Of a stretch of 46,873 bases of DNA, positions 1 to 9,326 are shown one piece after another. The stretch is from Flavobacterium quisquiliarum (GTDB lineage: Bacteria > Bacteroidota > Bacteroidia > Flavobacteriales > Flavobacteriaceae), in assembly GCF_019308285.1 (NCBI RefSeq), contig NZ_WWEM01000034.1, forward strand, positions 1-46,873. The letters run 5' to 3'. Position 1 is the stretch's first letter. Every line of letters starts with the position of its first letter. Position numbers and translations under genes: made by a program. The notes under the pieces are model-generated. The model was not told where the DNA came from. It saw only the letters and a program-made list of their open reading frames with translations, and searched no databases.

Positions 1-104
1 TGGCCTTTCTGGCTTTCAATTGTAATGTCGCCTGTAGCGTCATCAGAAATTATTCTGTTGCCGCTTCTGGTCTGTAAAACTTTAAAATCATTTTGAGGTG
101 TGTT
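1..104 (-). pseudogene. VgrG continuation beyond an in-frame stop (runs off window)
   Basis: Reading on from the TAG that ends the upstream vgrG frame, the same frame stays open for 34 codons to the window edge. It still encodes VgrG-like protein: the stretch around positions 45-80 reads FKVLQTRSGNRIISDD, which resembles the segment that follows the OB fold in VgrG proteins and leads into the beta-helical needle. No ATG occurs in these 34 codons, so independent re-initiation here is unlikely. Seen: continuous frame and family-like sequence. Inferred: this is the 3' half of a gene split by a nonsense codon. Confidence 0.7.
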
Positions 105-1433
105 CTAACCAGATGATGCCTGCCCATTGTATTGTGTTCCCATCACAAAAGGGCGTTCAACATTCCCTCCTTCAAAGCCCACCACAACTTCCTCTCCAAT
201 TTCAGGAATAAAATAGAAACCTTTTCCGTTTCCAGAATGGGGCTGTATCATTCGCATCCAGTCGCTTTCATTTCCCCAGCCGTTCCAGTAGTAGGCTACT
301 TTTACTCTGCCGAGTCCTTCCGGATCATTGTTGTCGATAACTTTTGCCGGCTGGCTGTCTGCCAGCGCAAAGGCTTCGACATTGGTGTAATGCGGTGCCG
401 CAACATCAGATGGAATGGCTTTAAACCTGCAGCTGTAATTGCCGTTGGTATTGGAGAGATGTGTAACTTCTACAGCAACTAATCTGTGCTCCACTGTTTT
501 GTTCTGAATCGTAAAAACTTCTCCTACACCAATAGGAAAATAAGAGGTTCCGCTGTAGAAAACACTGTTGGCATCCCTTCCTGCTGTCTGCAGTCTGACC
601 ATTTCGTCTATTTCTTCCTTATTCTGCGCATTATTGGTATAGGCTCCAACGCTTAAATCCTGCGCTGCAATAGATCCCTGATTCCATCCCATTGAAACAG
701 CAAAACGGTCACCGCTTTCTCCTTGCGCTTTTGCTGCCGAGTTTCTTATGATGCCTGCGTTTTTATAATCATAACCTCCAAACGAAGTTTTATGCGAAAA
801 CAGACTGGCTTCAATGGTATAATTATGAAGGGATGAACCGTTAATAAGCACTACTTTGCTGGCTTTGGTCTGGCCGAACTGCATGCGCATTCCATCAAAA
901 TAAAACCACTGGCCGTAACGGGCAGAAAGCCGTTTCATAAAATCAAAACTGCTTTCGTTGTACTGTGGTTTAAACGAAAAAGCTTTGGTGTAAGTGGGAG
1001 CAACGGCTTCACGCTGGTAGAATTCTCCGGAACCTTCCTCGGCAAAAATCTCAAGGGCAATATCTTTCAGGCTTTTGTCAAGAAAAATTCTTGATTTTTT
1101 CATATCGTCGAGCACCACTGTATGGCTTATTCCCAAAACACGAAGTCCTGCGGGGCTTCCGTGGAGATCTACAGAAACAAGTTTTGTAATGATTCCTTTG
1201 GACATGACTTTCATTCCGTTGACTTTGAAGGTAAAAATCACTTCACTTCCCACATACCTGCTTATCGCTTTTGCCTGGTCTTCGGGTTCAATTATGGTTT
1301 TACCGGTATACTGCCAGTCAAAAGAAAAATAATGGTGGTCGGCCATTTTCTGCTCCAGCTGTAAATTGTAATAAATAACATTTTTGTCGAAGGTATTAAT
1401 CGAAATATGGACTTGTTCTGAAAATTTACTCAT
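105..1433 (-). CDS. vgrG: Type VI secretion tip protein VgrG (TssI), prematurely stopped
   Basis: This encodes 442 residues of a VgrG spike protein, which caps the type VI secretion tube and carries effectors. Residues about 1-330 match the gp27-like base domain. Residues about 355-440 match the gp5-type OB fold, ending FVMGTQYNGQASSG. The frame then meets TAG at 107-105, while VgrG-like codons continue in the same frame to the window edge. Family members normally go on into a C-terminal beta-helix, so the product as read lacks the needle. ATG at 1433 is the natural start. The 205-base spacer to the next gene upstream (1434-1638) holds only the efflux operon terminator. Either a pseudogene or a sequencing error; the family assignment is firm. 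Confidence 0.8.
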   Translation of the reverse strand: MSKFSEQVHISINTFDKNVIYYNLQLEQKMADHHYFSFDWQYTGKTIIEPEDQAKAISRYVGSEVIFTFKVNGMKVMSKGIITKLVSVDLHGSPAGLRVLGISHTVVLDDMKKSRIFLDKSLKDIALEIFAEEGSGEFYQREAVAPTYTKAFSFKPQYNESSFDFMKRLSARYGQWFYFDGMRMQFGQTKASKVVLINGSSLHNYTIEASLFSHKTSFGGYDYKNAGIIRNSAAKAQGESGDRFAVSMGWNQGSIAAQDLSVGAYTNNAQNKEEIDEMVRLQTAGRDANSVFYSGTSYFPIGVGEVFTIQNKTVEHRLVAVEVTHLSNTNGNYSCRFKAIPSDVAAPHYTNVEAFALADSQPAKVIDNNDPEGLGRVKVAYYWNGWGNESDWMRMIQPHSGNGKGFYFIPEIGEEVVVGFEGGNVERPFVMGTQYNGQASSG

Positions 1434-1577
1434 AGCTTACAGTTTTTAGTTAATTACAATTGTTTTAAACTTATATTTAGTAAAACAATCACAAAGCCTC
1501 TAAAAGCTATAATTATGACAGAATATGTTTTATTTTAAAAGTTAAGGATTTCAATCTATTAGAATAATTCAAAACAC

Positions 1578-1614
1578 AAAAAAGCCTTTCAGAATTTTAC
1601 TCCTGAAAGGCTTT
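1578..1614 (-). terminator. Intrinsic terminator of the RND efflux operon
   Basis: A perfect 12-bp stem (1581-1592 with 1603-1614, loop of 10) is followed on the minus strand by a run of six T. It lies 25 bases after the stop codon of the outer-membrane efflux gene. Confidence 0.8.
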
Positions 1615-1638
1615 CTTTCTACAAATTAATTGGCAAAA

Positions 1639-3090
1639 TTATTTCCATCCACCGCCTAGATCTCTATAAACATGGACAGCAGCATTAAGTTGTTCTTTTT
1701 TAGTATCGATTAATTCCAGTTTTGCTTCCAAAGCATCTCTCTGGGTCATTAAAACCTCAAAATAATCGACTCTAGCCGATTTAAACAAATCGTTTGAAAC
1801 ATCAATAGAAGTATTTAAAGCGTCTACTTGTTTTGATTTCAAATCGTAACCTTTTTGAAGATTTTCAATCTTAGACAATTGATTAGACACTTCTAAATAG
1901 GCATTTAAAACGGTACGATCATAATTGTACAAGGCTTGAAGCTGTCTTGCGTTTGCACTAGCAAATTCTGCTTTGATTGCATTTCTATTAATCAAAGGCG
2001 CCACAAGGTCTCCTGCCAATGAATACAGTAATGATTCTGGCATTGTAAACAAATAAGAAGGTTTAAATGCATTTACTCCAATCGCCGCTGTAATATCCAA
2101 AGATGGATAAAACTCAGCACGAGCTACTTTTACATCTAATTTTGAAGCTACCAATTCTAATTCTGCCTGTTTTACATCTGGACGATTCTGTAACAATTGA
2201 GACGGAATTCCAGAAGTAACAACAGCTGGTAATAAACTTAAGAAATTGTTGTCGCTTGTTCTTTTAATTTCCTGTGGATATCTACCTAACAAAAAGTTGA
2301 TTTTATTCTCGGTTTCTTTGATCTGCTGCAAAATATCAAACTCCATACTTTGCGAAGTCAAAACCTCAGCTTCAAATTTCTTAACGCCCAATTCAGTTGC
2401 TCTTGCTGCCTGTTTTTGAACTTTTACAATTTCCAAAGCATTAGTCTGCAATTTGATCGTTTGTTTTACAATCTCCAACTGATTGTCTAAGGCAATTAAT
2501 TCATAATAAGAATCAGCCACTTCAGCGATGAGGTTGGTAATTACAAAGTTTTTACCTTCAACTGTAGCCAAATATCTATTTAAAGCTGCTTTTTTAGAAT
2601 TACGCAGTTTTTTCCAGATATCTACTTCCCAGTTTGCATAGGCAGAAATAGTAAAATCTCCCAGAGGATCAGGCATTTCTTTGCCTGGTTTGATTTCTGT
2701 AGAAGCATCACCCGCACCTTGGCTGGTATATCTACCTACTTTTTCTACTCCAGCTCCTGCACGTAATCCTGCAGTTGGCAATAAAAGTCCTTTTTTAACA
2801 CGAATATCATTCTTTGCGATTTCGATTTCCTGCAAAGTGATATTTAATTCCTGATTGTTTTTAAGCGCAATATCAATTAAATCTACTAGATTTTGATCTT
2901 TAAAATAATCTTTCCAAGCTGAAGCAGCTGTATTGTTATTTGCATCCTGCGTTTGGACTGTTTTGCCAAACGAATCAGGAACTGGAGCACTTGTTGTTAC
3001 TGCTGCCTCAGATGCAGGGGTTTTACACCCTGCAACTGCTAGACATACAGCTAATGCAATACTATATTGATATGATTTAACTTTATACAT
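1639..3090 (-). CDS. RND efflux outer-membrane lipoprotein (OprM/TolC family)
   Basis: This is the outer-membrane channel of a tripartite multidrug efflux system. The protein of 483 residues opens with a lipoprotein signal peptide ending LAVAGC, with Cys22 as the lipidation site. Two OEP repeats rich in coiled-coil helix follow (about residues 55-260 and 275-475), including the family motif LLQNRPDVKQAELEL. An in-frame TTG at 3102 would add four residues, but ATG at 3090 gives a normal signal peptide. That start overlaps the end of the pump gene by 8 bases (ATGTATAA), suggesting translational coupling. It is the last gene of the operon before the terminator. The substrate cannot be told from sequence. 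Confidence 0.9.
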   Translation of the reverse strand: MYKVKSYQYSIALAVCLAVAGCKTPASEAAVTTSAPVPDSFGKTVQTQDANNNTAASAWKDYFKDQNLVDLIDIALKNNQELNITLQEIEIAKNDIRVKKGLLLPTAGLRAGAGVEKVGRYTSQGAGDASTEIKPGKEMPDPLGDFTISAYANWEVDIWKKLRNSKKAALNRYLATVEGKNFVITNLIAEVADSYYELIALDNQLEIVKQTIKLQTNALEIVKVQKQAARATELGVKKFEAEVLTSQSMEFDILQQIKETENKINFLLGRYPQEIKRTSDNNFLSLLPAVVTSGIPSQLLQNRPDVKQAELELVASKLDVKVARAEFYPSLDITAAIGVNAFKPSYLFTMPESLLYSLAGDLVAPLINRNAIKAEFASANARQLQALYNYDRTVLNAYLEVSNQLSKIENLQKGYDLKSKQVDALNTSIDVSNDLFKSARVDYFEVLMTQRDALEAKLELIDTKKEQLNAAVHVYRDLGGGWK

Positions 3091-6000
3091 GATTGTTATC
3101 AATTTCTTCTGTTAATGGATTCTCCTCTTCATGTTTTACCAGTTTATATTTCTCGGCAACCTTAGCGAATATGAAATACAATCCTGGAATCACAAAGACT
3201 CCGCAAATAGTTCCGATAAGCATACCTCCGGCCGCAGCAGTACCAATAGTTCTGTTTCCAATTTTACCTGGGCCTGTTGCAAAAGCAAGTGGTAATAGAC
3301 CAGCAATAAATGCAAATGAAGTCATCAAAATTGGACGGAACCTTGCTTTTGCTCCTTCCATTGCAGCTTGTAATACCGATAATCCTGCAGCATGTCTTTG
3401 AATAGCAAACTCTACAATCAAAACGGCATTTTTACCTAATAGACCGATAAGCATTACCATTGCCACCTGAGCATAAATGTTGTTTTCTAATCCTGTTAAT
3501 TTTAATAAAAGGAAAGCTCCAAAAATACCTGCTGGCAAAGAAAGAATAACTGATAATGGCAGAATAAAACTTTCATACTGCGCCGCTAATACCAAGTAAA
3601 CGAATCCTAAACAAATCAAGAATACCCAGATTGCCTGATTACCCTGCGCCACCTCATCGGCAGAAATACCTGCCCAGTCAATGTCATATCCTCTTGGTAA
3701 TTTTTTAGCCGCAACTTCCTGAATTACTTTAATTGCAGTACCAGAACTATAACCTGCAGCTGGAGAACCACTAATCTGTGTTGAGGTATACATATTATGA
3801 CGAGTAATCTCAGAAAGTCCGTATACTTTTTCTAATTTCATGAAAGCAGAATAAGGAACCATTTCATCTCGATCATTTTTTACATATAGTTTTAAGATAT
3901 CGTCAGGCTGTGCACGATATTCTGGCGAAGCCTGAACAATTACTTTATAATTGATACCAAACTTAATGAAACTGATCTCGTAGTTACTTCCTACAAGCGT
4001 TGACAAAGTATTCATCGCATTCTCGATAGAAACACCTTTTTGCTGTGCTAAGTCATTATCGACCTTCATCATGTATTGAGGGAAACTAGAACTATAGAAA
4101 CTAAATACATTTGATAATTCTGGCTGTTTATTCAATTCAGCAACAAAGTCGTTGTTTACCTGTTCCATTCTCTTATAATCTACAGAACCGGTTTTATCTA
4201 ATAAACGAAGCTCAAATCCTCCGGCAGCACCGTATCCAGGTACAGCAGGCGGTTGGAAAAATTCGATATTAGCTCCTGTAATATCTTTACATTTTTCCTC
4301 CATTTCATGCATAATCTCCAAAACAGATTCTTTACGGTCGCTCCAGTCTTTAAGGTTCACCAAACACGTTCCAGAGTTGGCTCCTGTACCTTCAGAAAGA
4401 ATCTCATAACCTGCCAATGAAGAAACCGATTTTACTCCATCAATATCTTCAGCAATTTTTTGAACTCTCTCAGCAATATTATTTGTTCTCTCTAAAGATG
4501 AACCTGGAGGTGTCTGAATTACAGCATAAAACATTCCCTGATCCTCATTCGGAATAAATCCAGATGGAACTGAACTACTTATAGCCCATGTTCCAATACA
4601 GAAACCTACAAGCGCTACAATAGTAACCACTCTTCTATCAACAATTTTACCTAATAGATTTTGGTATTTACCCTGCGCTAAATTGAATTTTTCGTTGAAA
4701 GCATCAATAAATCTATTTGCTGGCGTTGGTTTTTTAGGCGTACCGTGATTATTTTTTAACATCATCGCACAAAGTGCTGGTGTCAATGTCAAAGCCACAA
4801 TACCAGAAAGGATAATCGCAGTTGCCATTGTTACAGAAAACTGTCTGTAAAACACTCCAACTGGACCAGACATAAATGCAACTGGAATAAATACTGCCGC
4901 CATCAAGAAGGTAATTGCAATAATTGCCCCCGCGATTTCATGCATTGCTTTCTTAGTTGCTTTGAATGGCGACAGATGTTCTTCTTCCATTTTGGCATGG
5001 ACGGCCTCGATAACCACAATGGCATCATCGACTACAACCCCAATTGCTAATACTAAAGCGAATAATGTGATTAAGTTCAATGAAATATCGAAGAATGTCA
5101 TAAACACAAAAGTTCCCACCAACGATACTGGTACTGCAATTGCCGGAATAACCGTAGAACGCCAGTCTCCTAAGAAAAGGAAAACCACTAAACCTACCAA
5201 GATAAAAGCTTCAACCAAAGTGTGGATTACTTTTTCGATAGAAGCATCAAGGAATTTAGAAACGTCATACGAAATTTCATAGTCCATTCCTTTTGGAAAT
5301 CTCGTTTTGATTTTTTCCAGTTTAGCCTTAACCTCTTCAATAACCTGATTCGCGTTACTTCCAAAAGATTGTTTCAATACAATCGCTGCAGATGGTCTTC
5401 CATTCAAATTAGAATAGATATCGTACATTGAGCTTCCAAATTCAACTTTAGCAACATCTTTCAATCTTAAAAGCTCTCCGTTTGCGTTTGCTTTTACTAC
5501 TATATTCTCATACTGTTCTTTTGTTGTAAAACGTCCTGAGTATTTTAGTACATATTCAAATGCTTGAGAACGTTTACCAGAACTTTCTCCTGTTTTACCT
5601 GGAGAAGCTTCCAAACTCTGACTAGATAAAGCTTCCATTATTTCGTCAGCAGAAATTTTATAAGCTAACATACGATCTGGTTTCAACCAAATACGCATAG
5701 CATATTCACGTGTTCCTAAGATATCTCCAGAACCAATACCATTTACCCTTTTCAATTCAGAAAGCACGTTGATATCGGCATAGTTATACAAGAACTTCAT
5801 ATCCGTATTTTTGTCTGTACTGTAAAGATTCACGTACATCAACATACTTGGTACTTCTCTCGTAATTTTGATACCTTCACGAATTACTAATGGAGGAAGT
5901 TTATTCGTCACAGAAGCTACACGATTCTGAACGTTAATAGCCGCTTGGTTAGGATCTGTTCCTAAATTGAAAACTACTTTAATTGTAGCTTCACCATCAT

Positions 6001-6250
6001 TACCAGCGTCAGAGGCCATATATTTCATTCCTGGAACACCATTTAAAGCTCTTTCCAAAGGAATAACAACCGCTTTGATCATCAATTCACCATTAGATCC
6101 TGGGTAATCTGCGGTAACATTCACCATTGGAGGTGAAATGGTAGGAAATTGTGTAATTGGTAAATTCAATACAGACAAAACCCCTAAAAAGACAATTATC
6201 AACGATATTACTATCGACAATACAGGTCTTTGAATAAATTTATTAAACAT
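3083..6250 (-). CDS. HAE1-family RND multidrug efflux pump (AcrB/MexB-like)
   Basis: This 1055-residue inner-membrane proton-drug antiporter has the usual length for AcrB-type pumps. It opens MFNKFIQRPVLSIVISLI, as HAE1 pumps do. Proton-relay residues are present: the paired Asp in TM4 (AIGVVVDDAIVVIEAV, about residue 405) and the Lys of TM10 (LLGKNAVLIVEFA, about residue 935). The periplasmic porter and docking segments are complete, with FIPNEDQGMFYAV and PPAVPGYGAAGGFEL. Having the HAE1 Asp pair rather than a CusA signature argues for organic drugs or bile-like amphiphiles rather than metal ions. It lies between the adaptor gene (93-base gap) and the outer-membrane channel gene (8-base overlap). 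Confidence 0.95.
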   Translation of the reverse strand: MFNKFIQRPVLSIVISLIIVFLGVLSVLNLPITQFPTISPPMVNVTADYPGSNGELMIKAVVIPLERALNGVPGMKYMASDAGNDGEATIKVVFNLGTDPNQAAINVQNRVASVTNKLPPLVIREGIKITREVPSMLMYVNLYSTDKNTDMKFLYNYADINVLSELKRVNGIGSGDILGTREYAMRIWLKPDRMLAYKISADEIMEALSSQSLEASPGKTGESSGKRSQAFEYVLKYSGRFTTKEQYENIVVKANANGELLRLKDVAKVEFGSSMYDIYSNLNGRPSAAIVLKQSFGSNANQVIEEVKAKLEKIKTRFPKGMDYEISYDVSKFLDASIEKVIHTLVEAFILVGLVVFLFLGDWRSTVIPAIAVPVSLVGTFVFMTFFDISLNLITLFALVLAIGVVVDDAIVVIEAVHAKMEEEHLSPFKATKKAMHEIAGAIIAITFLMAAVFIPVAFMSGPVGVFYRQFSVTMATAIILSGIVALTLTPALCAMMLKNNHGTPKKPTPANRFIDAFNEKFNLAQGKYQNLLGKIVDRRVVTIVALVGFCIGTWAISSSVPSGFIPNEDQGMFYAVIQTPPGSSLERTNNIAERVQKIAEDIDGVKSVSSLAGYEILSEGTGANSGTCLVNLKDWSDRKESVLEIMHEMEEKCKDITGANIEFFQPPAVPGYGAAGGFELRLLDKTGSVDYKRMEQVNNDFVAELNKQPELSNVFSFYSSSFPQYMMKVDNDLAQQKGVSIENAMNTLSTLVGSNYEISFIKFGINYKVIVQASPEYRAQPDDILKLYVKNDRDEMVPYSAFMKLEKVYGLSEITRHNMYTSTQISGSPAAGYSSGTAIKVIQEVAAKKLPRGYDIDWAGISADEVAQGNQAIWVFLICLGFVYLVLAAQYESFILPLSVILSLPAGIFGAFLLLKLTGLENNIYAQVAMVMLIGLLGKNAVLIVEFAIQRHAAGLSVLQAAMEGAKARFRPILMTSFAFIAGLLPLAFATGPGKIGNRTIGTAAAGGMLIGTICGVFVIPGLYFIFAKVAEKYKLVKHEEENPLTEEIDNNHV

Positions 6251-6343
6251 TTTATATCTTTTAAATGATTAAACTAAAAGGAAATCAATAAGTTGAAGAA
6301 GCTGTTTTAAAGACTGAATACTTAAAACAGCGACTGAACACTT

Positions 6344-7426
6344 TTACTCCGCTTTTAAGCGCAGGTTATTAATTACCTTTTTAGGAGATTCAAATTCGTA
6401 TTTAATTTTATCGTTCTCTTTTACTTTCTGAACGCCTTCAAGTAAGATTTTGTCGTTTTCGCTTAATCCGCTTTTGATCACATATAAATCAGGGATTTCT
6501 CCAGTAATTGTGATTTCTCTAGAACTTACTTTGTCATCTTTTCCTACAATGAAAACATATTTTTTATCCTGAATTTCATAAGTAGCCTTTTGTGGAATTA
6601 CAATAGCATTTTTCAACGGAACATTCATCTGAACTTGTCCTGTTTCACCGTTTCTAAGCAATTTACTTGAATTTGGGAATCTTGCTCTAAAAGCAATATT
6701 TCCAGTTTCATTGTTAAACTCACTTTCTATAACTTCAACATTTCCTTTGTCTTTGAAAATATCTCCATTAGCTAAAACTAAATTCACTTTGTTATCTGCG
6801 CGATCTTTAATATTCGTTTCATAACTAATATATTCTGGCTCAGAAACATTGAAATAAGCAAACATCTGACTGTTGTCTGAAAGACTTGTCAGCAATTCGC
6901 CTTCGTCAATTAAACTTCCTAGTTTCAATGGAATTCTGTCAATTGTTCCATCAAATGGCGCTCTGATTTCTGTGAATGATAAATGTAATTTTGCCAATGC
7001 CACTTCAGCTTTTGCAGACTGTAATTTGGCCTGAGCTGAGCTTAATTCGTTTTTAGAAACGATATTTTTATCAGCCAAAAGTTTTGAATTTTGCAGTTCG
7101 ATTTCTACTGATTTTTGTTCCGCCTGAGCCTTAAGTAATTCAGACTGATACATGTTTGGCATAATTCTAAACAACAGCTGTCCTTTTTTCACAAACTGTC
7201 CTTCATCAACATAGATGTTTTGTAAAAACCCTTTTTCCTGGGCACGGATTTCGATGTTTCGAACAGATCTAATCTGCGAAACGTATTCCTTCGTAAACGA
7301 AGTATCAATTTTTACTGGATTAGTTACAGTGAACTTTTCCTCTTCTTCTTTTTCTTCTTTTTTTTGTGTACAACTGGTTAAGCACACTAAGGCCATAAAG
7401 CCTGTGATCAAGATGATTCTTTTCAT
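6344..7426 (-). CDS. RND efflux periplasmic adaptor lipoprotein (AcrA/MexA-like)
   Basis: This membrane fusion protein bridges the RND pump and the outer-membrane channel. It has 360 residues. The N-terminus is a lipoprotein signal (MKRIILITGFMALVCLTSC, Cys19), followed by a Lys/Glu-rich linker. The split lipoyl domain reads EKGFLQNIYVDEGQFVKKGQ at about residues 65-84 and APFDGTIDRIPLKLGSLIDE at about 158-177, separated by a helical hairpin. A beta-barrel and a membrane-proximal domain follow. It is the first of the three pump genes. I found no clear TAnnTTTG element in the 180 bases upstream, so it may share a transcript with the small secreted protein gene before it. The spacer to the pump gene (6251-6343) holds a short TTCAGT-type repeat. 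Confidence 0.93.
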   Translation of the reverse strand: MKRIILITGFMALVCLTSCTQKKEEKEEEEKFTVTNPVKIDTSFTKEYVSQIRSVRNIEIRAQEKGFLQNIYVDEGQFVKKGQLLFRIMPNMYQSELLKAQAEQKSVEIELQNSKLLADKNIVSKNELSSAQAKLQSAKAEVALAKLHLSFTEIRAPFDGTIDRIPLKLGSLIDEGELLTSLSDNSQMFAYFNVSEPEYISYETNIKDRADNKVNLVLANGDIFKDKGNVEVIESEFNNETGNIAFRARFPNSSKLLRNGETGQVQMNVPLKNAIVIPQKATYEIQDKKYVFIVGKDDKVSSREITITGEIPDLYVIKSGLSENDKILLEGVQKVKENDKIKYEFESPKKVINNLRLKAE

Positions 7427-7606
7427 GATGTTTAAATGGAAATTAAGCGATTGAATGCTTGGAATACAGAGATTCCTTAAAGATGGAATGTAACATCAGT
7501 AAGCTTTAGTCTGACCTTAATTGTCATATAAGCGGCAATAAGAAAAAAATATACAGCAGCAAGATATGCAGGATCGCAACTTAGGCAACCAATGTATATT
7601 TTAAAA

Positions 7607-7990
7607 TCAAATTCTTAATACTCGTTGAGTAATGTATAAAGGATTTGAATGCCCAAAGGAAGGCGTAGAAAATTTAAAACGATTGGAATCATTTGCAGCA
7701 GATTGATCTGATAATGTCAGATACAATTCATCTATTAAGCTGTAAGATGCTGCGAAAAATTTATTCGTAAGTCCATCAACATCATCGTTTCCTAGAAGAT
7801 CTTCTTCGATATCAATATCAGTAGCATCTTCAATAGTCGAAGATCCACGATCTTGATTAGTGAATTTAACTCGATGTTTCTTTTCAAGATTATGGTGATG
7901 AGGTAAGCCAAAAGTATTTGCATTAAGATATTGGCCTCCGCCGAACAGAAGCATATTCATGAATACTAAAAAGACTATTAACTTTCTCAT
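7607..7990 (-). CDS. Small secreted protein of unknown function upstream of RND pump
   Basis: I do not recognise a named family. The frame can extend to 8050, but ATG at 7990 gives a clean Sec signal peptide (MRKLIVFLVFMNMLLFGG, cleavage probably near LNA) and a 127-residue product. The mature part starts with a His cluster (LPHHHNLEKKH), then a strongly acidic stretch (EDATDIDIEEDLLGNDD) and a Tyr/Leu-rich tail. Position and strand suggest it is co-transcribed with the efflux genes, 180 bases downstream. The His and acidic clusters could bind metal, but that is speculation. A weak -7-like element (TACTTTCG, 7998-8005 minus) lies just before the start. Confidence 0.6.
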   Translation of the reverse strand: MRKLIVFLVFMNMLLFGGGQYLNANTFGLPHHHNLEKKHRVKFTNQDRGSSTIEDATDIDIEEDLLGNDDVDGLTNKFFAASYSLIDELYLTLSDQSAANDSNRFKFSTPSFGHSNPLYITQRVLRI

Positions 7991-8145
7991 TTGGGTGCGA
8001 AAGTAATAAAAGATTGGAATAAAAAAAATAAAATAAGAAATCCTTAACATGTAATTGCAAACGAAAACGTTTTCAGCTTAAAAGAAATTTAAATCTAGAA
8101 CTCTTAACGAATCAAAAAACACATAAACAACTATATTACAACAAC

Positions 8146-8550
8146 TTAAAACAAAATTTCCATGATTATAAATTCTTGTCCAGCTTTGTTAAAAACTTCT
8201 CCAGTATCATACATGCCAAATTTTTCATAAAAATCTTTTTTTTCACTTCTTGCATTACACCAAATTTTCTTAATTCCTTTTTCTTTTGCGGTCTTAAAAA
8301 TATATTTCAAGAGTAAAGATGCAATTCCTTTTCCCTGGTAAGAATTTAAAGTTGCTAATTTTCTAAACTGCATCACATCTCCTTCTATAAAACAAGAAAC
8401 AATCGAAACTAATTGAATGTCATTAAAAACGCCGTAATGCAGTCCAAAATTATCTTCCTCAAGCTGTACAAATTCAAACGGCTGATCGGGCCACATCACT
8501 TCGTGTCTGATTTTCCATGTATCAGAAGCATCAATATTTTTAATTTCCAT
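8146..8550 (-). CDS. GNAT-family N-acetyltransferase
   Basis: A 134-residue cytosolic GCN5-related acetyltransferase, about the minimum length for one GNAT domain. The acetyl-CoA binding core is visible as LATLNSYQGKGIASLLLKYI (about residues 67-86), matching the Q/RxxGxG/A pyrophosphate loop. It is followed by KKIWCNARSEKKDFYEKFGM, the usual beta5-alpha4 region. The acceptor substrate cannot be predicted. It stands alone on the minus strand with its own good promoter (TTG at 8597-8599, 17-base spacer, TATTTTTG at 8572-8579). Confidence 0.85.
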   Translation of the reverse strand: MEIKNIDASDTWKIRHEVMWPDQPFEFVQLEEDNFGLHYGVFNDIQLVSIVSCFIEGDVMQFRKLATLNSYQGKGIASLLLKYIFKTAKEKGIKKIWCNARSEKKDFYEKFGMYDTGEVFNKAGQEFIIMEILF

Positions 8551-8571
8551 TTTAATTTATTTCAAGTCAAT

Positions 8572-8599
8572 CAAAAATAACACTTTTGTCACGAAACAA
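8572..8599 (-). promoter_or_regulatory. Flavobacterial promoter for the GNAT gene
   Basis: On the minus strand TTG (8599-8597), 17 bases, then TATTTTTG (8579-8572) matches the Bacteroidetes TTG-N17-23-TAnnTTTG pattern. The start codon follows 21 bases later at 8550. Confidence 0.6.
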
Positions 8600-8715
8600 G
8601 AAACTTCAACTGTTTTTGAAAACTACTTTATTTATAAAAAAATAAATCAGACAAATCATTCAATTTAAGTCAATTATGATTATTTTTATGAAGCCAAAAT
8701 CAAATAAAATCCGTT

Positions 8716-9279
8716 ATGAAAAAATTCTTTTTAGCAGTATTTTTATGTATTTGCGTAAATGGATTCGCGCAATTAATACAAGTTGGACCTCAGATTTCTA
8801 CTAATATCACTTCTATAAATACAAACAATTTTAGTTCAGATCATACGAATACAGGAATTGGTTTTGCTGCATTTGCTAGAGTAAATCTTTTACTTTTTTA
8901 TGGTCAAGCCGAATTTGGTTATGCTAAATCGAATTTCAGCGTCTATCAAAATGGTGTAGGTGAAACCGAATTTAAATTGGGAGGAACTGATGCTTCGCTG
9001 ATTGCTGGATATAAACTTATACCTCTAGGAAAACTAGGAAACGTAAGGATTTTTGCTGGATACAACTGGAAAAATTATTCCAGTATTAGCACCAGTAATA
9101 ATTTAAATTCTATTGCAATAGACAAAAATAACCACAGTATAATAGGCGGTGCTGGTGTTGATATTTGGAAATTGACTTTTGATATCAGATATCTTGCTGG
9201 GTTAAATGATATTGATTCATCTAATGGAGAGATAAAAACTGGAGTTACAAACTTTTCTCTCGGATTTAAATTCTTGTAG
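8716..9279 (+). CDS. Small outer-membrane beta-barrel protein
   Basis: A 187-residue secreted protein with a clear signal peptide (MKKFFLAVFLCICVNGFA, cut before QLIQVGP). The rest alternates polar and hydrophobic residues in strands separated by short turns and ends in a C-terminal Phe-Leu (FSLGFKFL), as outer-membrane barrels do. It resembles the PorT/OmpW-like small barrel proteins common in Bacteroidota (OMP_b-brl type). No ligand or partner is apparent. It is monocistronic, with a shared bidirectional terminator just downstream. Confidence 0.7.
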   Translation: MKKFFLAVFLCICVNGFAQLIQVGPQISTNITSINTNNFSSDHTNTGIGFAAFARVNLLLFYGQAEFGYAKSNFSVYQNGVGETEFKLGGTDASLIAGYKLIPLGKLGNVRIFAGYNWKNYSSISTSNNLNSIAIDKNNHSIIGGAGVDIWKLTFDIRYLAGLNDIDSSNGEIKTGVTNFSLGFKFL

Positions 9280-9293
9280 AATTTCAACAGCAT

Positions 9294-9325
9294 AAAAAAA
9301 GGGAATCCTCAGATTCCCACATTTT
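9294..9325. terminator. Bidirectional terminator between convergent genes
   Basis: A 7-bp GC-containing stem (9301-9307 with 9312-9318, loop CTCA) is flanked by an A-run on the left and a T-run on the right. It can serve both the beta-barrel gene and the convergent TPR-like gene. Confidence 0.75.
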
Positions 9326-9326
9326 T

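Noticed and set aside
3093..5431. Several plus-strand ORFs of 70-106 codons opposite the RND pump gene
   Set aside because: They are antisense shadows of a clearly coding gene and show no domain or start context.
3083..6250. RND pump as a CusA-type metal exporter because of the His-rich protein upstream
   Set aside because: The TM4 Asp pair and overall sequence are HAE1 drug-pump type.
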